Origin: Parastagonospora avenae f. sp. tritici 18332-5
Taxonomy: Eukaryota > Ascomycota > Dothideomycetes > Pleosporales > Phaeosphaeriaceae
Direction: 5' to 3'
NCBI GenBank assembly: GCA_022559985.1
Contig: JAFJTR010000099.1
Coordinates: forward strand, 1 to 64,000
DNA length: 64,000 bases
In this document: in pieces, positions 21,150-30,807 of the stretch
Layout: every line of letters starts with the position of its first letter
How positions within the stretch are numbered: position 1 is the first letter of the stretch
Position numbers and translations under genes: made by a program
The notes under the pieces: generated by a model
Told to the model about the DNA's origin: nothing
What the model saw: only the letters and a program-made list of their open reading frames with translations
The model's database searches: none

Positions 21150-23075
21150 GAGTTGCTACACGACCATTAGACGAGGTTCACCTGACTCTTCGAATCTATG
21201 CGCCGCCCGGTGGTTGGTCTCAATTAACATGCTTGGACACTGTTCAGAGGTATGTGCTCTCCACGTCCCATGCGCCAGTTCGGCCGCTATGGGCGATATT
21301 TGAAAAAGGTCTGTTCGCCGTACGCCTCGCTATATCTGTTTGGGGCGCAAGGCACGGCTTCTGACTCCGCAAAGGGGGCCCTAGCCTCGTGGTGGCCTCA
21401 AGCCTTGCACGGGGTAAAAGGCGTGAAGCGCTTCGGGCCCACTTCACGATAGCCTCGAACAGCGACTGACTTTGCGCCTCGTAGGACGAGGAGAAATCGT
21501 TTCTTACTATTGGGAGCTGGCGCGACGGTTGATAGGGGGTGTTAGGCGCGTTCACGACGATCCGTCGCGCCTCGTTTGGTGAGGCGAAATCAACCCCAAT
21601 TTACAACGACCGCGGTCACGACCACACATTTTGCCCAGTTTTGCCAGCGCAAGGCTTGGAACTTTCAATCTGGACTGCCCCGGGGCAATTGGTTTCTGAT
21701 TCCGTCCGTGCCGCAAGGCTTGGAGCGGGTGATAGCCAGCAAATGAGCGGCATTCATTAGTGTACGCTGGGGGCGGACATGGCCAATCACAGCGACTACG
21801 CTTGGCTGGGAGTAATGGTAATTTTATTTTTTCATTGACTGCCTGACCAACATGCTGCCGTTTTCATGTGTCATCGTGGAGGTGAGGGCAAAGACTTGTA
21901 CAGAGCCAAGACCCCACAGGTCGTGCTGTTCCTGCATGCTCGCGTGCTACTGCGTGTGAATCGGCAAGGCGCGAACGTCACTGGATGCCCTTTTCTTGTT
22001 GGCATGCGAGTTGCTGTTCTGGAAGGAAAAAGTCTTTACAAACTCTGTTCAGCATCACACCGCGCAAACAAAGAGCCTTCACCGTCACGGTCGGCACTTG
22101 TCGCCAACAGGCCTTTTCCATCACCATTGACGCTCAGTGGCTGAGACGTCGCTCGTCAGACGCCAGCGCAACCACGTTGCAGGCGCTTCGTGGGTCCAAG
22201 ACAGAATCTGCAGCATGAGTGGCTGCTGGCCGGGTGGCACGGATCTAACGTGTACAACTGGTACGCTGGCTCCAGTCACGTTTTGCGCACCCAGAGGTTA
22301 CCAGGCCGTCGGCGACCGAAAGTGCGACAATTCGCCGCACAATGTTTCAGTGGTTGTGATGGTGCAACAGGTCACTATGGTTGGAGGTCTGGGGAAACAA
22401 GTTTGGTTGCCCGAGTTGCGAGAAGAAGGTACCATGGTTACCTTGCCTACCTTCATTCTTGTGTGGGAGGATGACCTCACGCACTCGTGCTGCAGCCGTT
22501 AGTCTGCAAAGTAGCCGCAAAGTGGATCCCAAACGAGAGAGATGCGCCCGCGGCCGCAGCGATTTGCAGAAAGCTTGGCAGGTACGGCGGCCTGGTGCCA
22601 TCGCACAGACCACTCCGTAGCTTGATCTCAGGTGGTTAGCGCCAGCCGGTGCCGAAATTGCGCCAGGATGGGAAATTGCGCCTCATAAGACAGGAAAGAA
22701 CCCCCCGGACCCACCTGCCCGTTGTTTCCCTTCAAAACGCTCGCACGTCCACTCTCTTACCCCGTCCGTCTCTTCACGCAGATATACAAACACGCCCTCA
22801 GGCAGAGCTTTGCTCATCACACTCCTTCATCAGCTTGCTATAAACATTCACTTGGCCAACGCCCTTTACCAACTCTTCAACTACTTTCGCATAACATCAC
22901 CGCGCTCGCGCATACTACTCATCACCCACACGAAACACGTCCCAGACACTCATTCTTCTGTCGCAAGATCAAATCCCATCCATTCGGACCTTTCGTATCA
23001 ATACTTGAATTGATACCCACCCGTCACCTTCGCAACACAACAAATAACCTCTTCACCCCCAACAACACCGTCACC
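21150..23075. other. Long intergenic region
   Basis: 1.9 kb without a gene I can support. The final ~350 bases before 23076 are CT- and CACA-rich and look like a long 5' leader of the cell-surface protein gene. The part 21150-22700 has mixed composition, several GTTTGG/AAGGCTTGGA words occurring more than once (for example near 21653 and 21715), and no convincing coding frame. Confidence 0.4.
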
Positions 23076-23420
23076 ATGCGCTCCTTCCAGCAAATCATCC
23101 TCGCGCTCTTCGCGCTCCTCGTCTGCGCTTTCGCCCAGGACAACGAGCAGTACGACGCCACCGTCTACGTCACCTCGACCGTCTACCGCGTCAACACTGT
23201 CACCATGTCCGGCGCATCCCCCACCGCGTCTGTCGCAAACATGACCTCGACTATCTCCGCGCAAGTCCCCGCCTACCCCACCAACGGCACCTCCATCGTT
23301 CAGCCCTCCGGCACCGGTGTTCAGCCCAGCCAGAGCCAGTTCACTGGCGCCGCGTCTGCTCTCACTGCTCAGGCGTACGTCGCCGCGCTCGTTGCTGGTG
23401 TCGGATACCTCGTTCTTTGA
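23076..23420 (+). CDS. Small secreted GPI-anchor-like cell-surface protein
   Basis: Single-exon protein of 114 residues. It starts with a signal peptide (MRSFQQIILALFALLVCAFA), continues with a Thr/Ser/Val-rich region (YVTSTVYRVNTVTMSGASPT) that would be O-glycosylated, with NMT and NGT N-glycosylation sequons, and ends in a hydrophobic tail (AYVAALVAGVGYLVL) directly before the stop, preceded by small residues (GAAS) fitting a GPI-attachment site. Such proteins sit in the plasma membrane or cell wall of filamentous fungi. No enzyme domain is present. The ATG at 23076 is chosen because the signal peptide begins there, although the frame is open upstream. The long pyrimidine-rich leader and C-ending codons suggest strong expression (inference). 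Confidence 0.82.
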   Translation: MRSFQQIILALFALLVCAFAQDNEQYDATVYVTSTVYRVNTVTMSGASPTASVANMTSTISAQVPAYPTNGTSIVQPSGTGVQPSQSQFTGAASALTAQAYVAALVAGVGYLVL

Positions 23421-24340
23421 GATGCGCATGCTTTGAGTCGCCGCCTGGAGCCTTCAAGTATCATTTGATTCTCGAGCGCCTGGCCTTAGTCGCGCTCTTA
23501 GCCTTTTCACATCTTTCAACGTTTCACGAGGACCGCCTTCATGTCTTGCATATCTCCTGCATACCAATACCCCCTTCTTCTTCGACATCAACCACATTTG
23601 TTTAATCACAACATCGACCTTCTAATTGTTTGACACGATCTGAAACGAAATTTGTGGGGATGCATAGCTGGGAACCACTTCTTACCAACTTACTTCTTTT
23701 TCTTGTCGTTCCTTTTATACCCCCTTTTTGTCGACACGAAGCGCAGATGGACGCGCATGAGGGCTCGGATAATAGATGCCTGTGGCATACCCTCATCCTT
23801 TACATTTCGCACACGACTGCATCTTTCAATGGTGGAGCTGGAGTTTGGAGATACCCCCCTTTTTGGTGTTGGAATGGGAACTTTTGAGTAGCTGAGCAGA
23901 GAATCAATCAATCAATTGAATCAATCATTCATCCACAAACTTCATCTTCACCTTTTTGCGTGAGTGAAATCGGACTGCGACGTTCGCTTTTCATACAACT
24001 GACGATCCCCGCCCATCAATCCTTCCAGACCCTTCTCCCACCACCCCATCCGACGCCGCGCAAATTGCGATCAGCAATCCAATAGTTTTGTAAAGTGCGG
24101 GCGCTCCCTTCGAGTCACTTTCCCCACCCGGCAACTCAGCATGCAAGAAATTTTAAACTCGGCTTCTTTTGCCGAATGTGTACCAGGGTGGTTTGCCGTG
24201 AGGCCGACGGATGCGGCTAAGGTGGAGTGGTTCACCGGTACAATGGCATTGTTCTAGACAGTGGAGCACCTAGGTAGGCTGGTGGAACGGACATGTACGT
24301 TTGGGTACGCATGTGAGATTTCGGATGGGGGTGGGTGGTA
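23421..24340. other. Intergenic region, 3' flank of cell-surface protein gene
   Basis: 920 bases, CT-rich in its first part, with an ATCAATCAATCAAT simple repeat near 23905. No coding frame with protein-like composition. Confidence 0.4.
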
Positions 24341-24358
24341 GGCCAGAGAGTAGTGAGT

Positions 24359-25060
24359 TGTTCTGGAAGGTCAGAATTGATGGTGCAGTGGTTAAGATGA
24401 TGCGCGGTAGTTCTGGTGTACCGTCGATTTCTCGCGTGTCGCTGGGACCGGAGCTTAGTTGTACGTGAGGTCTAGTGTCAGATACTGTAAGAGTTGTTCT
24501 AGAAGATTGATTCGAATGAGACAAGAACAAGATGTGCTTGCGGCTGTGGTTGAAATGATGCGTGGTACCGGGGATTTGTTGGATTACGCGCATGGATTCA
24601 GGCCTGTCGCTGTATGTCTGGCCACGTGAGCGGTAGTTCTACTCATGTACACTTCTGGGCTATCTGGATATTGTTCTGGAAGTCTCACTGTATGAGTGGG
24701 ATTAGTTGTGCTTGTTGTTGAGATGAAAAATGGTGCTTTGGGGTACCGGAGGTTCACTGGATATGGCACGTGGATGTTCGCTGCATATTAGGCCATGTGA
24801 ACGTTGGTTGAATCGTGAAGATTTCTGCACTGGGTGTTCTTCTGCAAGTCTCGTTATGAGCTGCGTGTGATGAGTTGTGCGTGTTGTTGAGAGTGTGCAT
24901 GGTGATTTGGGGTGTGACTGGGAGCTCATGGGCACGTGAGCGTTAGTCAAAATAGACATCCATTGATATGTCTGTGCAGGATGGTCTTCCTGGAGGTTTA
25001 GTGACGTCGTTGGACCTAATGAAATCTTGACCACGTGGTTTCCTATTTGAAGGTTTGGTC
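24359..25060. repeat. Degenerate tandem repeat, about five units of 135-177 bp, with CACGTG cores
   Basis: Units begin at about 24359, 24494, 24671, 24834 and 24984 with variants of TTGTTCTGGAAG. Inside each, recognisable words recur in the same order: a GTTGTGCTTGTTGTTGAGATG-like segment, a GGTGxTTTGGGGTACCGG segment, and a palindromic CACGTG or near-match (GGCCACGTGAGCGGTAG, GGCACGTGGATGTTCG, GGGCACGTGAGCGTTAG, ACCACGTGGTTTCC). Units are strongly diverged and unequal in length. No credible protein is encoded on either strand; minus-strand frames are open but have only repeat-derived composition. Confidence 0.6.
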
Positions 25061-25798
25061 GTGGTGGTGATGCACGTTTGGGGTGATGAAGTTTGTTGCG
25101 TTGGTAAGGGTCGCCCCTGAACGATCCCGACAAAGTTTTGCTGGATATTGAACTTTCATGTTTCCTAGGACGTCAAGGGTATTGCTGGAGAATTCGTAAC
25201 TCTAAACAATCCACGATGTCTTCAACGTCCTATCACGTGGCTGCTGAATGGGGATCGCCAACCCGCAGACGACAGATGGCCGAACATCGCTGAGAGCCTG
25301 AGAGCACGCGACTTCACATCCGGCCCGGGGCGCAAAGCTTCGTTCCGAACCCCTGTCGTATTTGCTTCCGCAGGTAGGTGACGACCTGCAGTGACACTCG
25401 GCCTTTATAGCCGGAACATCTACTACTAATCTTCAAACGTAGAAATCATGCGATGGACTCAAAAGCAATTGTCATGTTGCGACTGGCGTACCCAATCTAA
25501 TGGTTCCGGTAGCTGTGCCGCCCGGGCACCTTCGCTAGGCCGAACTGTCAAGAGCCCCGCGACATCTTCAGGAGCAATTTTTCAAATCAGCTCTTGTCAA
25601 ATACACTGATTTTCTGCATCGGCTGAAACGATCAAGATAAGACCTTTTTATCCCGATATACGATCCACGCATGCATGTGACGGAACGGCTGATTTCCTGA
25701 CTACGACGCACAGCACTTAGTTCTCCATAAGCGGCACGACATCTGCTAAACTTCCGTATCAGGCCTTTATACTCTTTCCGGCGCTGTGAACCCATAAG
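25061..25798. other. Intergenic region, promoter of 2EXR-like gene
   Basis: Follows the degenerate repeat. Includes another CACGTG near 25236 and a CTTTATAG word near 25404. No gene seen. Confidence 0.35.
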
Positions 25799-26791
25799 AT
25801 GTATTCTACCACATCGTCTATCACAATGTCCGTTAAACCTCCATATGATACCGTAGACGCGGATCCACAACTGCAATCCATCTTCTTCACTCTGCCTCGC
25901 GAACTTCGGGACCAAATTTATCACTATCTACTACTTTCGACACGACGCACCTTTCAGCCCTTCCCATTGAACGCAAAGTCCGGCACACAACTAGGCAAAT
26001 GGGACGTCTTGCAGCTGCAATACCGCCTGCCTTCCGCCCTCGCAAACACCAACCCACGCAATCTACCCTTCGACCAGTTCGACTTCGCACCAGATTGGCT
26101 GTTCGCATGCAAGGCCATGATGCACGAAGGAGTCGTCCAATTTTCCCGCAACGCAGCATGGTTGTTCAGTAGCTACAGGTCGGTTAGCGACTGGACCCTG
26201 CGACTGCCCATCGACACGAGTAGAACGACGCGCATCGAGTTCAAGGTGCAGAATTTAGCCAACTACGAAGACCCAAGATGGGCCCAAGGTACAGACACGC
26301 ACGCAGAGCTAGCACAGTACGCGCATCGCATGCGCAAGGTCGATGTAACATGGACGACGATCAGATTTGTCGGACACAGCTATCGCTTCGGGCCCACGAA
26401 TGTTTACTGCAACAATCAGGCGAGCAACATGATGCGCAATCTCGTCAACATGTTCGACGGCATCGATGTGCAGCGCTGGGAATTTGGGATTCAGGATCCC
26501 GAGCCGTTTCGCTATTGGGTTCTGTTTGAATGGGTGGTTGAGGAAGGGCAGAAAGCGGGCGAAGGAAAATTGGAAATTTTGGTCAAGGAACGCACGAGAA
26601 AACTGGTCCAGGTTATTAAGCCGGAAGAGGATTTGGCGAATCTGTTGCCGCCGGGTTGGGTGTGTAAAAGGCCGCCGTGCGAGTGTAACGAGTGTGTCCA
26701 GGAGAGGGCGGAGGGCTATGAGGGTGGTTATGGACCGCGACCTGATGTGGTAAGAGTGACAAATGTGAGATGCTGCTGGATAAATGGCTAA
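25799..26791 (+). CDS. 2EXR / F-box-like fungal protein, unknown function
   Basis: Uninterrupted frame of 330 residues. Near the N-terminus is FFTLPRELRDQIYHYLLLST, the hallmark of the large fungal 2EXR/F-box-like class (L-P-x-E-L-R-x-x-I-Y), followed by a mixed alpha/beta body with DFAPDWLFACKAMMHEG and a C-terminal cysteine cluster (CKRPPCECNECVQ). These proteins are lineage-expanded and mostly uncharacterised; the start module may recruit a ubiquitin ligase, which is inference. ATG 25799 is the first start; ATG 25826 would still keep the domain. No introns are needed. Related LP-x-E-L-R modules occur elsewhere in the window at 49561-50691 and in the pseudogene at 52850-53725. Confidence 0.75.
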   Translation: MYSTTSSITMSVKPPYDTVDADPQLQSIFFTLPRELRDQIYHYLLLSTRRTFQPFPLNAKSGTQLGKWDVLQLQYRLPSALANTNPRNLPFDQFDFAPDWLFACKAMMHEGVVQFSRNAAWLFSSYRSVSDWTLRLPIDTSRTTRIEFKVQNLANYEDPRWAQGTDTHAELAQYAHRMRKVDVTWTTIRFVGHSYRFGPTNVYCNNQASNMMRNLVNMFDGIDVQRWEFGIQDPEPFRYWVLFEWVVEEGQKAGEGKLEILVKERTRKLVQVIKPEEDLANLLPPGWVCKRPPCECNECVQERAEGYEGGYGPRPDVVRVTNVRCCWING

Positions 26792-27265
26792 ACCGCATTG
26801 ACAGGAACCGCGTTGGATTCATTATTGTGGCAATAAATGGTCGCGTCTTCTTCGGACGTTCAGAGGGAGAGATTACGACGCGTGATGTGGATTAATGTGC
26901 TGTCAGTGCAGCCGCACCGGTTTGGGGGATCAAATGAAATCAAACGATAGTACACGAGTGGTGATTTCCACAGGGAGTTTTGTTAAACATGAAGTTTGAC
27001 CAGTCGGATGCGGAGATGGTGGCTAGCCAATCAGAGAAAAGAAGAGTGGCTGAACATCTGGACCCTTCCGCGCGCCAGGCTTTTCAACTTCACGCCCTGT
27101 TGTCAATTTAGCTCGACACCAGAATGTGAAAGAATAGAAATGTAGCGACGCTCTCAGGACGGTTTCTTAATATCAGACAATGATGCGATGTATAAAGGTA
27201 GTATCTGCTCTATCCCGTGAAACTTGATTCAATCCAAAACTCCTCCCTTTCCTACATTTCCAGCT
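26792..27265. other. Intergenic region
   Basis: 474 bases; promoter of the B3/B4-domain gene, with a GTATAAAGG word at 27188. No other feature. Confidence 0.4.
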
Positions 27266-27985
27266 ATGTCGTCTCTCCAGAACCCCGACCAATATCTCAA
27301 CAACGCGCGCATTGCGTCCGAAGTCTTCCGACTCCGCCCAGATTACCGTGCCCTCCTCATGGTCGTCACAAACATCCCAGCCAGCCCCAGCGACGCTACC
27401 AGCGAAGCATTCCTTTCCTCAGCCGAAACTTCGGCCAAAGCCGCTCTCTCACAAACCCCTGTCATCGATATCCCACATGTCAATACATGGCGCGAAACAT
27501 ACAAGGCGTTCGGCGCAAAGCCCAAGAAGACTATGAATAGCCTGGAAGCACTCCTACGCCGTGTCGATAACGGACTACCGCGCGTTAACCGTCTAACAGA
27601 CATTTACAACGCCATATCGATCAAGCACCAAATCCCACTCGGCGGCGAAGATCTGGACAAGTACCAAGGCCCGCCGTTCTTGATACGTGCAACAGGCGAT
27701 GAGAGATTCATCACCAAGTCAGGTGGAGAAGAAGTCACTGATCATCCAAAGGCTGGAGAGGTAGTTTGGTGTGATGATGGTGGCGTCACGTGTCGGTTGT
27801 GGAATTGGCGGCAGTGCGCGAGGACGGCACTGAGTGATGAGACGACGAGTGTGTTGTTCATTATGGATGCGCTGGAGCCGATGGATGATGACAAGTTGGG
27901 TGTTGCGGCGGATGAGCTGAGTAGTGAGTTGAGCAAGCTTTCGCCGGATGTGAAGGTTTATCGCCGGATACTTCGGGCTTCATGA
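27266..27985 (+). CDS. B3/B4 tRNA-binding domain protein
   Basis: Single exon, 239 residues from ATG 27266 (MSSLQNPDQYLNN). It matches the B3/B4 domain otherwise found in the beta subunit of phenylalanyl-tRNA synthetase and in free-standing proteins. The motif order is WRETYKAFGAKPKKTMNS, ALLRRVDNGLPRVNRLTDIYNAISIKHQIPLGGEDLDK, then GEVVWCDDGGVTCRLWNWRQCARTALSDETTSVLFIMDAL. Free-standing members may edit mischarged tRNA or bind amino-acid-like ligands; the reaction is not known here. No signal peptide, so probably cytosolic. Length and motif spacing match intact relatives. Confidence 0.88.
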   Translation: MSSLQNPDQYLNNARIASEVFRLRPDYRALLMVVTNIPASPSDATSEAFLSSAETSAKAALSQTPVIDIPHVNTWRETYKAFGAKPKKTMNSLEALLRRVDNGLPRVNRLTDIYNAISIKHQIPLGGEDLDKYQGPPFLIRATGDERFITKSGGEEVTDHPKAGEVVWCDDGGVTCRLWNWRQCARTALSDETTSVLFIMDALEPMDDDKLGVAADELSSELSKLSPDVKVYRRILRAS

Positions 27986-28447
27986 AAAGCTGAAGTATGC
28001 AGTTTAGCAGTTAGAAATTTGTCAATAGTTCAGCCCAATGATACCGTCATCTTCGCCGCTCGACTCCAAATCGTCCTCTTTTTCGATGGGCTTATATTGA
28101 CTTGATCTGCCCGATGCAGTACCCCACACGTGTGTCGTTCCAGTCAGGTTCGGATGCAAGAAACAATCCTTGTCTGTAATATACCACATGGCAAACGCTG
28201 CCAAGCGTGACCTTCGGCAATTTAATATCAACTGCCGATTATCAAACACGGCAAATCAGACCACAGCGTGGAATGAACTTCTCTATGGTCTCGAACATGA
28301 TTGGAAGGTACTCAATGCCGCGGTTTCGTGTCACCTACAGCAGATGAAGTCCACTGACTGCGGGTCGACGAGCCCATAGTATAAGTATCAAGCAGGCCGC
28401 AGTGGAAGCCAGTCGTTCAACCCATACCTCTCACATCAGACTTCACC
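27986..28447. other. Intergenic region
   Basis: 462 bases; promoter of the DUF1996 gene. Nothing else supported. Confidence 0.4.
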
Positions 28448-29584
28448 ATGTTTTGGAACACTCTTGCCGCTGGCACACTGCTGGCTCAATCTGCCGCTGC
28501 ACAGAACATGCTACGCTTTGGCTGTTCGCAGCTTACGGTCGAGCGCGCTGACCCTCTCGTCGCACCTGGCATGCGTCCATCTCCCCACACGCATCAGATC
28601 ATCGGAGGAAACTCCTTCAACCTCACTGTAATGCTCCCCATATGCCTTCTCTGTCCCATCCACTAACCCTATCCAGATGGAGCCCGCGGTATACGACCCC
28701 GCCGCCCTCTCCACCTGCACATCGTGCACCTACTCGGAGGACTTCAGCAACTACTGGACCGCCTCCCTGTACTTCAAGTCCCCAGAGAATGGCACCTTTC
28801 AGCGCGTTCCTCAATTCGCCAACGTCGGACTGCAACAAAACGGCGGCATGACAGTCTACTACATGGCTTACTCCGCCAAGAACGGCAAGATGACTGCCTT
28901 TAAGCCCGGCTTCCGCATGCTGGCTGGCGACCCATTTGCCAAGAAACCCGATCGAGCTTCCATATGCCATCGTTGTTTGAAAAATGGTGAGGGCTTTGCG
29001 CCATGCGATAGCAAGGATACTGCGGAGTTGCCGAACAAGTACTGCCCTGGGGGCATTCGCGCAACTATTATCTTCCCGAGCTGTTGGGATGGCAAGAATT
29101 TGGATTCTCCGGACCATAAGAGCCATGTTGCGTACTCGAATGGTGGCGGTCTGGGCTCGCCATCGTGTCCGAGTACGCATCCTGTAGCAATTCCACAGGT
29201 CATGTATGAGGTCATGTGGGATACGGGCAAGTACAAGAACGACAAGTGGTACGGTAGTGGAAAGCAGCCGTTCGTGTACAGCTTCGGCGACGGGTAAGTT
29301 GATTTTCATGCCTTTTGACACATAGATACTGACGTGACGATAGTACTGGTTACGGCCAGCATGGCGACTACCTTTTCGGCTGGAAGGGTGATGCGCTACA
29401 GAAGGCCATGGATGCGCTCCCAAGCGGCAAGTGCGCGAATGCAAACTGCAATGTTCTCAAGGTCCAGTCCGCGCAGCAAGCGCAGGCTTGTACTAAGAAG
29501 CAACAGGTTGTTGAGGACGTTGGTGTTGCTGGTAACTGGTTGAAGGAACTTCCAGGCGGTATGCCAGTCGTCTACTCAACATAG
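28448..29584 (+). CDS. Secreted DUF1996 domain protein
   Basis: Three exons (28448-28627, 28677-29293, 29344-29584) give 345 residues. Introns of 49 and 50 bp have GTAATG and GTAAGT donors, a CACTAACCC branch and CAG/TAG acceptors. A signal peptide (MFWNTLAAGTLLAQSAAAQ) precedes the domain start NMLRFGCSQL. The DUF1996 hallmarks follow: PGMRPSPHTHQIIGGNSFN, CTSCTYSEDFSNYWTASLYF, CPGGIRATIIFPSCWDGKNLDSPDHKSHVAY and FGDGTGYGQHGDYLFGW. The histidines and aspartates of the HxHQIxGGN and DxxDHxSH blocks are present, suggesting a metal- or glycan-binding active site. Members are secreted by many fungi and some are reported as cell-wall-related or Cu-binding; function here is unproven. The C-terminus is short and lacks an added WSC or carbohydrate-binding domain. 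Confidence 0.93.
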
Positions 29585-30647
29585 GCATAGATTGTTAGTC
29601 CCAAGAGAGAGAAGGGGTTGTCGTCAAGTAGATGAATGTCTGAGTCGCTCCCTAAATCGATCTTGCAGCTATCGTTTGTGTTCGGCAGCCTCCCGGTCCT
29701 GCCCATGAAAGCAATCACGTGCTGCCAAGGAGCCTGCCTGTTTTGGCTTAGCCCGTTTCCATCTCCATCAACTCACCTGAGTTTCCGATAGCAATTGATC
29801 ACCATTTCAACCCCACTTCCATGTGCCTATTCTTGTGTCTCTCATCAGTTTGTACTGCTGAATTGAGATGTCGCTGCGCCAATGGCTACGAGAAAAGTGA
29901 AGTCCAAACACAAGACACGATAGTTTGTACTCAGAGAACCGCCTGACCTGCCGCCATAACACAACAACTACGTCAATACAAGCTCTGGTGGCATGTGCTT
30001 GGCCCCACAAGATTTAATCTCCGCATAGTGAAGTTGAGGCGGGAAAGTGCTGGGGTGCAGCTCAACAGCGTGTGAGTACTATACTTTGCATGTGTCTTTT
30101 TTTCAGCTCCGTTGTCGCAAGTGTATGAACTTGGGCGTTGTAACAGTGAAGGTGCTGCGGATTGTGAGGTTGGCAAGGCCTGGTCTGTGCCAGACCAGCA
30201 CCATATAGCCGCTGCCCAGCTGCCAGTAAGCTTGTCAGCGTACTTTCCACTTTCAACTCTTAAAGCAAAAACATTTCCTCCAAAACGGGTGAAGTGGATG
30301 TGTAAGTAGCTTTTGTATTAGTCATGCGAGACAATGCATGCATCCCTTGGACGTCCGCAATTGCCCCCGACGTAATGCATTTCTACAAATTATTAAGCAT
30401 AGACTCGGATCTTGACGAACGATCGAGCTCAACAAGCAGCCCTGCAGCGAGAGGAAAAGCACGATAAGACACCAAAGAAGTAGAGAAGGTGTGCGCTAAA
30501 TTGAGACTCAATTCACAGGAAGAGAGAAGCCTATGAAAAGAAGACAAGCTGGCTCAAGATTTCATATTGATTAACATCGTGCTATTCTGAATTGAAGATA
30601 ACTAAAGTCGTTATTCGCCGCGCACGACGATCTAATCGCAGTGTCTT
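29585..30647. other. Intergenic region
   Basis: About 1 kb leading into the accessory island; no gene or repeat recognised. Confidence 0.4.
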
Positions 30648-30655
30648 CTCTACGC

Positions 30656-30805
30656 CAGAGATGTCAACAAGCCAGCCAAGCCGGGCAATTGAGCTTGAGT
30701 CTAACCTATTAAAGTAACTTCTAGGCCTGTATAGGCTGCCGCTAAACTCTAAAGGGTAATCATCAAGCTGAGGTTGACCCTCTGGCTGGCTTGTTGACAT
30801 CTCTG
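30656..30805. mobile_element. 150-bp hAT-like MITE (element A) with 22-bp terminal inverted repeats
   Basis: Ends are a perfect inverted pair beginning CAGAGATGTCAACAAGCC (22 bp identical). They are flanked directly by CTCTACGC (30648-30655) and CTCTACAC (30806-30813), which match in 7 of 8 bases and fit the 8-bp target-site duplication of hAT elements. There is no coding capacity. The internal words TAAACTCTAAAGGGTAAT and CTTCTAGGCCTGTA have counterparts in the element at 52485-52646. The insertion sits exactly at the stop codon of the split gene beginning at 30808 on the minus strand. Confidence 0.8.
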
Positions 30806-30807
30806 CT

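Noticed and set aside
24270..25133. Three minus-strand open frames of 60-143 codons
   Set aside because: They coincide with the degenerate tandem repeat and have only repeat-derived composition with no start context or domains.
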